From assembly GCF_900323885.1 (NCBI RefSeq), contig NZ_OOHJ01000018.1, forward strand, positions 4,467,495 to 4,531,494: a stretch of DNA of 64,000 nt, given 5' to 3'. This DNA is from [Actinomadura] parvosata subsp. kistnae. Lineage in GTDB: Bacteria > Actinomycetota > Actinomycetes > Streptosporangiales > Streptosporangiaceae. Shown here piece after piece: positions 36,156 through 44,684 of the stretch. Made by a program: the position numbers and the translations under genes. The stretch's first letter is position 1; each line of letters opens with the position of its first letter. The notes beneath the pieces are model-generated. The model saw only the letters and a list, made by a program, of their open reading frames with translations, made no database searches and had not been told where the DNA came from.

Positions 36156-37522
36156 TGCCGGATCCCGCGCTTGATGGTCTCGACGTCGGCCTTGGCCTGG
36201 GCGGCGGCGGCCTGCGGCGTCAGGGTGCCGTCGGCGACGGCGCTGACCGCCTTGGGCACGGGCAGCTCGCCCATGGTGGCGCCGACCAGCTTGCCCTGGC
36301 CCTGCGGGATGCCCCACCTGGCGAAGGTGTCGGGGCTCTTGCGCAGCGCCGTCAGCACGTCGGCCGGGTAGACGTCGGCGAGCGGCTTCTTGGAGTCGAC
36401 CCCGGCGGGCAGTTTGTCCCACTTCTCGTCGAAGCCCTTGCGGGTGGGGAACTTGCCCTCCGGCGCCATCCCGATCCAGCGCTCGTAGCCCTCGTTCATC
36501 ATGTACGAGACGAACGTGCTCGCCGGATCCTTGGCGGCGTCACGGGTGACGACCCAGGAGACGATCTCGCCGTACTGCGCGGGAGCGCTCCCGTCGGGGC
36601 CCTTCAGCGCCGTCACCACGCCGGTGTTCTTGGCCAGCCACTCGGGGTCCTCGCGGCACTCCGGGCAGCTCGGCAGCGCGTCCTTGCGCAGCCCGGCCAG
36701 CTCGTCGAGGATGAACGACGACCAGATCGTCATGGCCGCCTTGCCCGAGAAGTACGTGGCCCTGGTCGAGTCGACGTCCTGCTTGCCCTTGACCGAGTAG
36801 TTCCTGGCCAGGTTCCCGTAGAACTCGAAGGCCCGGGCGCACTGCGGTGAGTCGAGGGTGACGTTGCCCGAGTTGTCCACGAGCTGGCAGCCGTTCGCCA
36901 GCGCCACGTGCTCGAAGCTCTGCGCGGTGAAGGAGTCCTTCTGCGCGACCGCGAGCGTGATGCCCGCGACCCCGCCCGTGTTGAGCTTGGCCGCGGCCGC
37001 CTGCAGCGCCTCGTACGTGTCGGGCGGCTGCAGCCCGGCCTTCTCGAACAGGTCCTTGCGGTACAGGATGAGCTGCGCCCAGCCGTCGCTGGGCACCGCG
37101 AGCAGCTTGCCGCCGGAGGTGTCGAGCTCCAGCGCGCGCGGCGAGAACGTGTCGCGGCCGAGCCGGTCGACGATCCTGCCCGGCGTCTCGGTGTCGAGCA
37201 GCTCGTTGGCCTCCATCTCGCGGACGGACGACAGCGGCAGCGCCCCGATCGCGTCGGGCAGGTCGTCGGCCGCCGCGGCCGCGGTGAGGGTCTGGCTGAA
37301 CTGGTCCTCGCCGACGCCGACCAGCTTCACCTTGATCCCGGTCTTCTTGGTGAAGTCGGCGACGATCGCGTTCTGCACGGCCATCCGCGCGTCGAGGTCC
37401 TCCAGGGTCCAGACGGTGATCTCATTGCTGGTTGACGATTCCTCGCCACCGCCGCCCGAGCAGGCCGCCAGGGCGGCGGCCAGCAGGGCGGCAGAGAGGA
37501 CGGCGGTCACCTTCGTCGGCAT
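36152..37522 (-). CDS. Sugar ABC transporter substrate-binding lipoprotein
   Basis: 456 residues with a lipoprotein signal MPTKVTAVLSAALLAAALAAC and a family 1 binding-protein fold (ITVWTLEDLDARM, SDGWAQLILYRKDLFEKAGL). A CPEC pair (SCPECRED, near residue 289) is an odd cysteine motif for this family and might form a disulfide. It heads the transporter genes and lies 32 bp downstream of an isomerase gene on the same strand. Substrate is unknown; neighbouring enzymes point to a glucoside. Confidence 0.92.
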   Translation of the reverse strand: MPTKVTAVLSAALLAAALAACSGGGGEESSTSNEITVWTLEDLDARMAVQNAIVADFTKKTGIKVKLVGVGEDQFSQTLTAAAAADDLPDAIGALPLSSVREMEANELLDTETPGRIVDRLGRDTFSPRALELDTSGGKLLAVPSDGWAQLILYRKDLFEKAGLQPPDTYEALQAAAAKLNTGGVAGITLAVAQKDSFTAQSFEHVALANGCQLVDNSGNVTLDSPQCARAFEFYGNLARNYSVKGKQDVDSTRATYFSGKAAMTIWSSFILDELAGLRKDALPSCPECREDPEWLAKNTGVVTALKGPDGSAPAQYGEIVSWVVTRDAAKDPASTFVSYMMNEGYERWIGMAPEGKFPTRKGFDEKWDKLPAGVDSKKPLADVYPADVLTALRKSPDTFARWGIPQGQGKLVGATMGELPVPKAVSAVADGTLTPQAAAAQAKADVETIKRGIRQ

Positions 37523-37554
37523 GGCACGCTCCTCTGGTTGGGGATATGCCGCCC

Positions 37555-38442
37555 TTACCCGTGCACAAGAGGCCGCAACGTGCGGTAGGCGATACCGAGA
37601 CCGGTCTGTACCCTCTCCGTGCTTCCGCTCCAGACGGCGTCCTCGTGCTCGACGGAGACCACTCCGTCGTATCCGCCCTCGTAGAGCGCGTCGATCACCC
37701 GGGTCCAGTCGACCTGCCCGAGCCCCGGCACGCGGAAGCGGTACCAGCCCTTTTCACCGCTGATCGGGCCGTAGAAGCCGTAGCGGTCGATCTGCCCGGG
37801 AAGGAGCTGCGTGTCCTTGGCCTGGACGTGCGCGATGTTGTCGACGTACGGGGTCAGCGCCGCCACCGGATCGATGCCGAGCGCCACGAGATGGGACGGG
37901 TCGTAGTTGAGCTTGAGGCCCAATGAGAACATCCATTCCCATAGTTCGGGAGAATAGGCCAAATTGCCCGGATATCCATCGGGGTGCCAGCTTTTCATCA
38001 CGCAGTTCTCGATGACGATGTCGACGCCGTGCTGCCGGGCGTACTCGACGAGGGGGCCGAAGACGTCAGTGGCCCGGTCCAGGTTCTCCTTGACCGGCAG
38101 GCCCGGATCGCGGCCGACGAAGGTGCCGACGGTGGGGCAGCCGAGCGCGGCGGCGGCGTCGATACACCGCCTGACGTGGGCGTTCACCTCTTTCCCTGCC
38201 GTAGGGTGGAGATTGTTCTCGTAGTAGGCGATCGAGGAAAGCGTGAGTCCGGTCTCCGTGAAGATTCGCCTGACTCGCTCGCATTCGGCGCTGTCGAAAC
38301 GATCTACTCTGATGTGATTTCGGTCATCTGGAGAGGGCCAACCGGCCACCTCCAGTGCTTCGAAGCCCTGGGTAGCGGCCCAGCGAGCAATGTCGGTAAG
38401 GTCGCTTTCCGGAAGACACGCTGTCAGAAACCCCAATTTCAT
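37555..38442 (-). CDS. TIM-barrel sugar phosphate isomerase/epimerase-like protein
   Basis: 295 residues of the xylose isomerase-like/AP-endonuclease 2 barrel family. Metal-ligand candidates appear in VIENCVM (Glu), NYDPSHLVALG (Asp, His), HVQAKD (His, Asp) and SVEHED (Glu). Such enzymes isomerise or epimerise sugars, dehydrate inosose, or cleave 3-keto-glycosides. A strong GGAGGTGA lies 4 nt before the ATG. First gene of the reverse-strand operon with the transporter and ROK regulator. Confidence 0.87.
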   Translation of the reverse strand: MKLGFLTACLPESDLTDIARWAATQGFEALEVAGWPSPDDRNHIRVDRFDSAECERVRRIFTETGLTLSSIAYYENNLHPTAGKEVNAHVRRCIDAAAALGCPTVGTFVGRDPGLPVKENLDRATDVFGPLVEYARQHGVDIVIENCVMKSWHPDGYPGNLAYSPELWEWMFSLGLKLNYDPSHLVALGIDPVAALTPYVDNIAHVQAKDTQLLPGQIDRYGFYGPISGEKGWYRFRVPGLGQVDWTRVIDALYEGGYDGVVSVEHEDAVWSGSTERVQTGLGIAYRTLRPLVHG

Positions 38443-38523
38443 CAGTCACCTCCGACGGAAGTCGTAGACTTAAGAGTGTTACGAGCGCAACTATGGTGTG
38501 CAAAGTAGCGTTAAATCTTCGAC

Positions 38524-38539
38524 TTTTGATTGATCAAAA
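38524..38539. promoter_or_regulatory. Palindrome between divergent catabolic operons
   Basis: TTTTGATTGATCAAAA has 7-bp arms around a central TG. It lies in an unusually AT-rich 114-bp divergent region (38443-38556) and is a reasonable candidate operator for the ROK regulator at 33197-34354, able to control both directions. Confidence 0.5.
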
Positions 38540-38556
38540 AACATAAGTTGTGGGGA

Positions 38557-39585
38557 ATGCGCGTCATCACCTTCGAAGAGCCAGGCAGTGTCCGCGTCAG
38601 CCTGGAGTCGCCCGCGCAGCTAGAGCCGGGCACAGTGCGGGTACGCACGCTCTATTCAGGAGTCTCAGCGGGCACCGAACTCACCGCCTACCGCGGTACC
38701 AACCCCTATCTCACTCGCAAGTGGGACACCGAGCGCCGGCTCTTCGTCGAAGGCCAGACGCATGCCTACCCACTCAGCGGCTGGGGCTACCAAGAGGTGG
38801 GCGAGGTGGTGGAGGCCGCGCCCGATGTGGCCGACCCGCCCGTCGGCAGCCTGGTGTGGGGCATCTGGGGCCACCGCGCCGAAGCCGTCGTCCCGGCGGA
38901 CAAACTCGTCGGCCACGTCCTGCCGCCCGGCGCCGACCCCCTGACCGGCGTCTTCGCCCGCGTCGGCGCCATCGCGCTCAACGCCGTGCACGCCGCCGAC
39001 GTGCACCTCGGCGACCAGATCGCCATCTTCGGCCAGGGCGTCATCGGCCTGCTCGCCACCCGGCTGGCCGTGCTCAGCGGCGCCCGCGTCGTCGCCGCCG
39101 ACGCCATCCCCGACCGCCTGGAGCTGGCCAGGAAGTTCGGCGCCGCCGAGACCTTCGACGTCGCCTCCGGCTCCGTCGCCGAGTTCATGCGCAAGCGCAT
39201 CGTCGGCGCCGACACCGTCATCGAGCTCAGCGGCAGCCACCTCGCCCTGCACGAGGGCATCAGGACCGTCCGCAAGGGCGGCCGGGTCGTCGCCGCCGGG
39301 TTCTACCAGGGCGACGGCATCGGGCTGCGGCTCGGCGAGGAGTTCCACCACAACCAGGTGCAGCTCGTCTCCTCCCAGATCGGCGGCGTCGCCTCGTGGC
39401 TGGCCCACCGGTGGGACGTCGAGCGGCTGCAGCTGACGTTCATGGAGCTCGTGCACCGCGGCGAGATCGACGCCCGCGAGCTCGTCAGCCACGTCATGCC
39501 CGTCGACCGGGCCGCCGAGGCCTTCGACCTGCTCGACAAGCACCAGTCCGAGGTGCTCCAACTCGTCTTCGAATTCAAGGAGTAG
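38557..39585 (+). CDS. MDR-family zinc-type dehydrogenase (paralogue A)
   Basis: 342 residues from ATG 38557. It has the MDR cofactor domain (FGQGVIGLLATRLAVLSGARVVAAD) and an N-terminal half marked by TLYSGVSAGTELTAYRGTNPYL, which is nearly shared with the gene at 41559-42668 (TVYSGISAGTELTFVKGTNPYL). Classical zinc ligands are not obvious, so it may be a zinc-independent branch. GEEFHHNQVQLVSSQIGG is another block common to both paralogues. First gene of the forward operon; an isomerase gene follows after 3 nt. Likely oxidises or reduces a sugar or polyol; substrate unknown. Confidence 0.85.
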   Translation: MRVITFEEPGSVRVSLESPAQLEPGTVRVRTLYSGVSAGTELTAYRGTNPYLTRKWDTERRLFVEGQTHAYPLSGWGYQEVGEVVEAAPDVADPPVGSLVWGIWGHRAEAVVPADKLVGHVLPPGADPLTGVFARVGAIALNAVHAADVHLGDQIAIFGQGVIGLLATRLAVLSGARVVAADAIPDRLELARKFGAAETFDVASGSVAEFMRKRIVGADTVIELSGSHLALHEGIRTVRKGGRVVAAGFYQGDGIGLRLGEEFHHNQVQLVSSQIGGVASWLAHRWDVERLQLTFMELVHRGEIDARELVSHVMPVDRAAEAFDLLDKHQSEVLQLVFEFKE

Positions 39586-39588
39586 ACA

Positions 39589-40374
39589 GTGAAGCTCGCC
39601 GTACAGGAGCAGCTTCTGCCGGGTCGTTCGCTGCAGGAGAAGTTCGCGTTCGCGCTCGACGCCGGTTTCGACGCCATCGAGCTGCGCGGCAAGGGGGACT
39701 TCCACTTCGCGGGCCGGCTGACGGAGCTCAAGCGGGCGCTGGCCGACGGCGTGGAGATGCCGACGGTCTGCGTCGACATGCCGCACTTCATCGGCGACTT
39801 CGACCCCGCCAAGCGCAAGGACGCCATCCAGCAGCTGCGCTCCCAGCTCACCGTCATCGGCGAGCTCGGCGGCATCGGCGTCATGACGCCCGCCTCCTGG
39901 GGGCAGTTCTCCCGCCGGCTGCCGCCGTTCGAGCCGCCGCGCAGCCCCGAGGAGGACCGCGAGGTGCTGACCGAGGCGCTGGGCATCCTCGGCGAGCACG
40001 CGCACCGCAACGGTGTGCTGATCATGCTGGAGCCGCTCAACCGGTACGAGAACCACATGGTCAACACCCTGGCCGAGGCGGTCTCCTACTGCTCCATGGA
40101 CTCCATCAGGATCGTCGGCGACACCTACCACATGAACATCGAGGAGGACGACCCCTGCCGCTCGCTGATCGAGGCGGCCCCGTACATCGCCCACATGCAG
40201 ATCAGCGAGTCCAACCGCAACCAGCCGGGCACCGGGCACCTCGACTGGGCCGCGCAGCTCGCCACCCTCGACGCGGCCGGCTACGACGGATACCTCGCCC
40301 TGGAGTGCCGCCTGCGCGGCGAGCCCGAGATCGTTCTTCCCCAAACCGCAGCATTCGTGAGGAAGTACCTATGA
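39589..40374 (+). CDS. TIM-barrel sugar phosphate isomerase/epimerase-like protein
   Basis: 261 residues from GTG 39589. The xylose isomerase-like fold is shown by LDAGFDAIELRGKG, metal-site candidates in IMLEPLNRYENH (Glu), IVGDTYHMNIEE (Asp, His), HMQISESNR (His) and ALECRL (Glu). It differs clearly from the isomerase at 37555, so the locus has two non-redundant barrels. Overlaps the hydrolase gene by 4 bp (ATGA). Confidence 0.88.
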   Translation: MKLAVQEQLLPGRSLQEKFAFALDAGFDAIELRGKGDFHFAGRLTELKRALADGVEMPTVCVDMPHFIGDFDPAKRKDAIQQLRSQLTVIGELGGIGVMTPASWGQFSRRLPPFEPPRSPEEDREVLTEALGILGEHAHRNGVLIMLEPLNRYENHMVNTLAEAVSYCSMDSIRIVGDTYHMNIEEDDPCRSLIEAAPYIAHMQISESNRNQPGTGHLDWAAQLATLDAAGYDGYLALECRLRGEPEIVLPQTAAFVRKYL

Positions 40375-41690
40375 TCCTCCGCGACGCCGTGCGCGTCCTG
40401 GTCAGCAACTGGGACGGCAGCTACACGGTTCCCTCCCGTCGCCTCTACCCGCACCAGTGGAGCTGGGACTCCGCCTTCATCGCGATCGGCAACGCCCGCT
40501 GGTCGCCCCGCAGGGCCAGGACGGAGCTGCTCAGCCTGTTCGGGGCCCAGTGGTACGACGGCCGGGTGCCGCACATCGTCTTCAATCCGGCGGTGCCCGA
40601 GGACGCCTACTTCCCCAGCTCCGACTTCTGGCGCACGGCCGCGCCCTCCGGGGTGCGCACCTCCGGCATCGTGCAGCCGCCCGTGCACGCGCTGGCCGCG
40701 TGGAAGACGTACCAGGCCGAGCCCGACCGCGCCTTCCTGCGCCGGATCTATCCCCGACTGGTGGCGCAGCAGGAGTTCCTGCGCGAGCAGCGCCGCTCCG
40801 CCGAGGGGCTGATCTCGATCGTGCACCCCTGGGAGTCGGGCATGGACAACAGTCCGGCCTGGGACCTGCCGCTGGCGGCCGTGGAGACGACCGCGACCGG
40901 GTTCGTCCGCCGTGACCTGCAGAGCGTCAGCGCCGACGAGCGGCCCACCGACCGCGACTACGTTCAGTACGTCGAGATCGCCCAGGCCTACCGCGAGTCC
41001 GGCTACCGCGAGCCCGGACCGTTCCACGTCGAGGACCCGCTGTTCAACACCGCCTACGGCGTGGCCGAGTCGACGCTGGCCGCGATCGCGCACGAGCTCG
41101 GCCTCGACCCCGAGCCGCACCGGCGCGAGGCCGCGGCGATCACCAAGGCCATGGTGCGGCACCTGTTCGACGGCAAGCTGTTCCAGCCGCGCGACCTGCA
41201 CAGCGGCACCCTGATCGAGTCCAGCAGCGCGGCCGGGCTGACGCCGCTCATGCTGCCCGGCCTGCCGTCCGAGGTCGCCGACACGCTGATCGGCACGGCC
41301 ATCGACCGGTTCGGCCTGAAGAAGCTGCCGCTGCCCAGCTACGCCCTCGACGCGCCCGAGTTCGCCCCGGCCCGCTACTGGCGCGGCCCGAGCTGGATCA
41401 ACCTGAGCTGGCTGATCTGGCACGGCCTCAAGGGCCGCCGCCCCGAGCTGGCCAGGGCGGTCGCCGACACGATGATGCGCGCCGTCAGCGTGTCGGGCTT
41501 TCGCGAGTACTTCAACCCGCTCACGCTGCGCGGGCACGGCTGCCGCGACTTCAGCTGGTCAGCCGCGCTCGTCCTCGACATCGTCGCGGAGCACAGCCTG
41601 AACGGACTGAAGCCGTCGTGCCGCGAGTCCGGTCAGGAATCGGGGCGCCTCAGAAAAGCCGACGACATCAGTGATCACGTGCTCGCGTAG
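40371..41690 (+). CDS. GH63-type (MGH1/glucosylglycerate hydrolase-like) glycoside hydrolase
   Basis: 439 residues with an (alpha/alpha)6-barrel pattern and no signal peptide. SRRLYPHQWSWDSAFIAIG, HPWESGMDNSPAWD (catalytic Asp159 expected) and REYFNPLTLRG (base Glu379 expected) match the mannosylglycerate/glucosylglycerate hydrolase group. Mycobacterial members split glucosylglycerate into glucose and glycerate, and GpgS is encoded 3.3 kb downstream (43710), which supports that substrate. The C-terminus beyond the conserved barrel overlaps the convergent dehydrogenase by 132 bp and may be an extended, poorly conserved tail. Confidence 0.82.
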   Translation: MILRDAVRVLVSNWDGSYTVPSRRLYPHQWSWDSAFIAIGNARWSPRRARTELLSLFGAQWYDGRVPHIVFNPAVPEDAYFPSSDFWRTAAPSGVRTSGIVQPPVHALAAWKTYQAEPDRAFLRRIYPRLVAQQEFLREQRRSAEGLISIVHPWESGMDNSPAWDLPLAAVETTATGFVRRDLQSVSADERPTDRDYVQYVEIAQAYRESGYREPGPFHVEDPLFNTAYGVAESTLAAIAHELGLDPEPHRREAAAITKAMVRHLFDGKLFQPRDLHSGTLIESSSAAGLTPLMLPGLPSEVADTLIGTAIDRFGLKKLPLPSYALDAPEFAPARYWRGPSWINLSWLIWHGLKGRRPELARAVADTMMRAVSVSGFREYFNPLTLRGHGCRDFSWSAALVLDIVAEHSLNGLKPSCRESGQESGRLRKADDISDHVLA

Positions 41691-42668
41691 CGCGTCGCCG
41701 TGCTCCCTGAGCAGGCCGATCGTCTCGTACGAGAGCCGCTCCCTGTCCCAGGCGTGGGCCAGGCCGCGCGGCACCCGGCCGATCTGGGCGCAGCGCAGGC
41801 TCAGCCCGTTGTGGTGGAACTCCTCGCCGAGCCGCACCTCCTGGGCGCCCTGCGTGTAGAAGGCCAGGTCGATCAGCGTGCCCTGGGGGCGGAGCAGGCG
41901 CAGCCCGAGCGCCAGCGCCCTGGCCTGGCCCCGGCACTGGAAGACCGCGTCCGCGCCGCGGTCGTTCTGGCCGTGCCGCCAGCGGCGCTTGAGCGTCACG
42001 GCCGGGTCGTCGCCGGCGGCCAGCACGTCCATGCCGAGCGCGGCGGCGATCTCCAGCCTGGCCGGGGTCTCGTCCACGACCACGACCTCCGCCGCGCCGC
42101 CCGCGCGGGCGAACAGGGCCGTCAGCAGCCCCACCACGCCCGCGCCCACCACCGCGACGCGCCGCCCGCGCACGCCGTCGCCGAGGTCGCGCACGGCCGG
42201 GCCGTGCAGGTCGTGCGCGGCGTGCAGCAGGCCGTTGGCGCAGATGGGGCCCATGTGGGCGACGTAGATGCCGAGCATGGGGTCGAGGTCGCCGGGCAGC
42301 TCCACGAACCGGTCGGCCATCGGGTCGGCCACGTACGCCGTGCGGTGCCCGTAGCACATGGCGACCAGCGCGCCCTCGCGCGCGGCCCGCGTCCGGCTCT
42401 CGATCACCCTGCCGACCTGCATGTACCCGATGCCGCGCACCGGGTACGACACCGACGGCGCGCCTTCCAGGAACAGCCCGAGCGCCGGGTCCCACGTCGA
42501 GCTCAGGTAGGGGTTGGTGCCCTTGACGAAGGTCAGCTCGGTGCCGGCCGAGATGCCGCTGTAGACGGTCTTGACCAGGAAGCCGCCCTCGGGCACGTCG
42601 GGCAGCTTCTCCTCGACGAGGCAGACCTCGCCCGGCTCGTCGATGCTGAGGACGTTACTGGTCATCAT
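41559..42668 (-). CDS. MDR-family zinc-type dehydrogenase (paralogue B)
   Basis: 369 residues, a paralogue of the product of 38557-39585, sharing YSGISAGTELTFVKGTNPYL and RLGEEFHHNGLSL. Cofactor site VVGAGVVGLLTALFARAGG. It carries an extra segment (HAAHDLHGPAVRDLGDGVRGRR) before the Rossmann fold. Its start overlaps the end of the Gfo/Idh gene by 14 bp, so the two are coupled; its 3' end overlaps the hydrolase gene by 132 bp. Substrate unknown. Confidence 0.85.
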   Translation of the reverse strand: MMTSNVLSIDEPGEVCLVEEKLPDVPEGGFLVKTVYSGISAGTELTFVKGTNPYLSSTWDPALGLFLEGAPSVSYPVRGIGYMQVGRVIESRTRAAREGALVAMCYGHRTAYVADPMADRFVELPGDLDPMLGIYVAHMGPICANGLLHAAHDLHGPAVRDLGDGVRGRRVAVVGAGVVGLLTALFARAGGAAEVVVVDETPARLEIAAALGMDVLAAGDDPAVTLKRRWRHGQNDRGADAVFQCRGQARALALGLRLLRPQGTLIDLAFYTQGAQEVRLGEEFHHNGLSLRCAQIGRVPRGLAHAWDRERLSYETIGLLREHGDALREHVITDVVGFSEAPRFLTGLAARRLQSVQAVLRDDVEDERG

Positions 42669-43602
42669 CGAGCATCACCGGCTTCCGTTCGGCGGCGGAT
42701 CGCGCGAGTGCCAGCGCCAGGCGGTGGGTGCGCAGCGCCTCCCCGTACGGTACGCGCACATCGGCCGGCTTGCCCTGCACGGCGTTGATGAACTCGCGGT
42801 CCACCCGCACCTTCGCCTGGCCGTCGTCCTCGATCACGCGTTCGCCGTCCACGAGCAGGCGGGTCTCGCTGAGCTCCAGCGCGATGCCGTCGGCGCACAC
42901 CTCCAGCCCCACCCGGTGCTTGTGGGTGAGCAGGCAGGAGGTGGCGAGCAGCCCGGCGGCGCCGCCGGTGAAGCGCAGCACGGCGGCGGTGGCGCGGTCC
43001 ACCTCGCCGTCCACGGTGTTCTCGGCGGGCACGGCGTGCACCATGGAGATCTCGCCGACCAGCAGGCGCGCCAGGTCCAGCACGTGGACGGCCTGCTCCA
43101 CGATCTGGCCGCCGGACATGTCGGGGTTCAGCCACCATGCCACCGGGGGCACCTTGTCCAGCCAGTGGCCGAGCGCGAGCCGGACGGGGCGGCCGGCCAG
43201 CAGGTCCTGGGCCTGCCGGACGATGTCGAGGTAGCGCCAGTGGTGGCCGACGGCCGAGGGCAGAGATCTCCGCTCGATTTCGGACGCGATGTTTTCTGCG
43301 GTTTTGAGATCTAGAGAAAGCGGTTTTTCCACGAAAAGTGGCAGATTACACGACAGAACATCATGTTCCGGGTTACCGTGCGCGAAAGGAGGCACACAGA
43401 CGTAGACAGCATCAAGACCGCCGGCACTGAGCAGGTCGGCATGGCCGCCATAGGCGGGGGAGCCGTGCTTCGAGGCCAGCGCCTCGGCCCTGTGGGGATC
43501 CGTGTCGGCGATCCCAGCGATCGTGACATCGGGGAACCCGGACAGGACGTCAGCGTGGCGAGCGGCGACATTTCCGGCACCTACGATGCCGACTCGGGTC
43601 AT
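42655..43602 (-). CDS. Gfo/Idh/MocA-family NAD(P)-dependent oxidoreductase
   Basis: 315 residues from ATG 43602; an upstream in-frame start would add 14 atypical residues. Rossmann motif VGIVGAGNVAARHADVL, catalytic-lysine motif FVEKPLSLD, and the C-terminal sheet domain with WWLNPDMSGGQIVEQAVHVLDLARLLVGE (His likely in catalysis). The family oxidises sugars and inositols, often at C3 of a glucoside. It leads a two-gene operon with paralogue B and is divergent from gpgS. Confidence 0.9.
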   Translation of the reverse strand: MTRVGIVGAGNVAARHADVLSGFPDVTIAGIADTDPHRAEALASKHGSPAYGGHADLLSAGGLDAVYVCVPPFAHGNPEHDVLSCNLPLFVEKPLSLDLKTAENIASEIERRSLPSAVGHHWRYLDIVRQAQDLLAGRPVRLALGHWLDKVPPVAWWLNPDMSGGQIVEQAVHVLDLARLLVGEISMVHAVPAENTVDGEVDRATAAVLRFTGGAAGLLATSCLLTHKHRVGLEVCADGIALELSETRLLVDGERVIEDDGQAKVRVDREFINAVQGKPADVRVPYGEALRTHRLALALARSAAERKPVMLDDDQ

Positions 43603-43709
43603 AGGGGACACAACCCGGCATATGCCACGTCTAGGCCGAATCAAACAAATAGGTTCAAGCGCCTATAGATCGGGCAGATGCCGTGACCTCATGAGATCGG
43701 GGCTGATGC

Positions 43710-44684
43710 ATGGAGACGGATATGCGAGCCTTGGCCAAGGCCCAGGAGTGGTACGGCCCGCACTCGAGCACCGCTGCCGAGTGGCCGGCGGATGCCTTAG
43801 TGCCGGCCAAGGAGGGCACCACGATCAGCGTGGTGCTTCCCGCGCGTGACGAGGAGAGCACGGTCGGCGACATCGTCGCCGCGATCCGCCGCGACCTCGT
43901 CGAGCGCACCCCCCTGGTCGACGAGATCCTCGTCGTCGACTCCAACTCGACCGACGCCACCGCCGAGCGGGCACGGGAGGCCGGCGCCCGCGTCGTGGCA
44001 CAAGCAGAGGTGCTCCCGCACCTCCCACCCCTCACAGGCAAGGGCGAAGCCCTGTGGAAAGGGCTTGCCGCCGCCACCGGCGACATCATCGTCTACATCG
44101 ACGCCGACCTGCGCAGCTTCGGCGCGCACTACGTGTCAGGGCTGGTCGGCCCCCTGCTGGTCAACCGCGACACCCACTTCGTCAAGGCCACCTACGAGCG
44201 GCCCTACATCGGCTCCGACGGCGTCGCCCAGCAGGGCGGCGGCGGGCGCGTGACCGAGCTGGTGGCCCGGCCGCTGCTCAACATGTTCTGGCCCGAGCTG
44301 GCCGGCTTCGCCCAGCCGCTCGGCGGCGAGTACGCCGCCCGCCGCGAAGTGCTGGAACAGGTCCCGTTCGTCACCGAGTACGGCGTCGAGTTCGGGCTCC
44401 TCGTCGACCTGCTCCAGCTTGTCGGGCTGGACGCGATGGCCCAGGTGGACCTGGGACACCGCACCCACACGCACCAGTCGATCCCCGCTCTCGGCCGCAT
44501 GGCCGGGCAGATCATGCTCACCGCCTGGTCCCGTCTGGAACGCCAGGGCCGCGTGCTCGCGTCGGAGCCCCCGGCGCACACGCTCCTGCAGTTCGGGCTC
44601 GAAGGGGACGCGGGCCTGGTGGACGTGGGAGTGGCCGAGCGGCCTCCGCTCGCCTCCCTCGTACTGGAGGAGGATCTGGCATGA
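43710..44684 (+). CDS. gpgS: Glucosyl-3-phosphoglycerate synthase
   Basis: 324 residues of GT family 81. It shows TISVVLPARDEESTVGDIV, DEILVVDSNSTDAT, LTGKGEALWKGLAA, the nucleotide-sugar DxD (IDADL), GGGRVTELVARPLLNMFWPEL, QPLGGEYAARREVLEQVPF and YGVEFGLLVDLLQLVGLDAMAQVDLGHRTHTHQ, all in the order of mycobacterial GpgS. It transfers glucose from NDP-glucose to 3-phosphoglycerate, the first step to glucosylglycerate (an osmolyte and precursor of methylglucose polysaccharide). A GpgP phosphatase is not in the window. ATGA overlap with the next glycosyltransferase. Confidence 0.92.
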   Translation: METDMRALAKAQEWYGPHSSTAAEWPADALVPAKEGTTISVVLPARDEESTVGDIVAAIRRDLVERTPLVDEILVVDSNSTDATAERAREAGARVVAQAEVLPHLPPLTGKGEALWKGLAAATGDIIVYIDADLRSFGAHYVSGLVGPLLVNRDTHFVKATYERPYIGSDGVAQQGGGGRVTELVARPLLNMFWPELAGFAQPLGGEYAARREVLEQVPFVTEYGVEFGLLVDLLQLVGLDAMAQVDLGHRTHTHQSIPALGRMAGQIMLTAWSRLERQGRVLASEPPAHTLLQFGLEGDAGLVDVGVAERPPLASLVLEEDLA

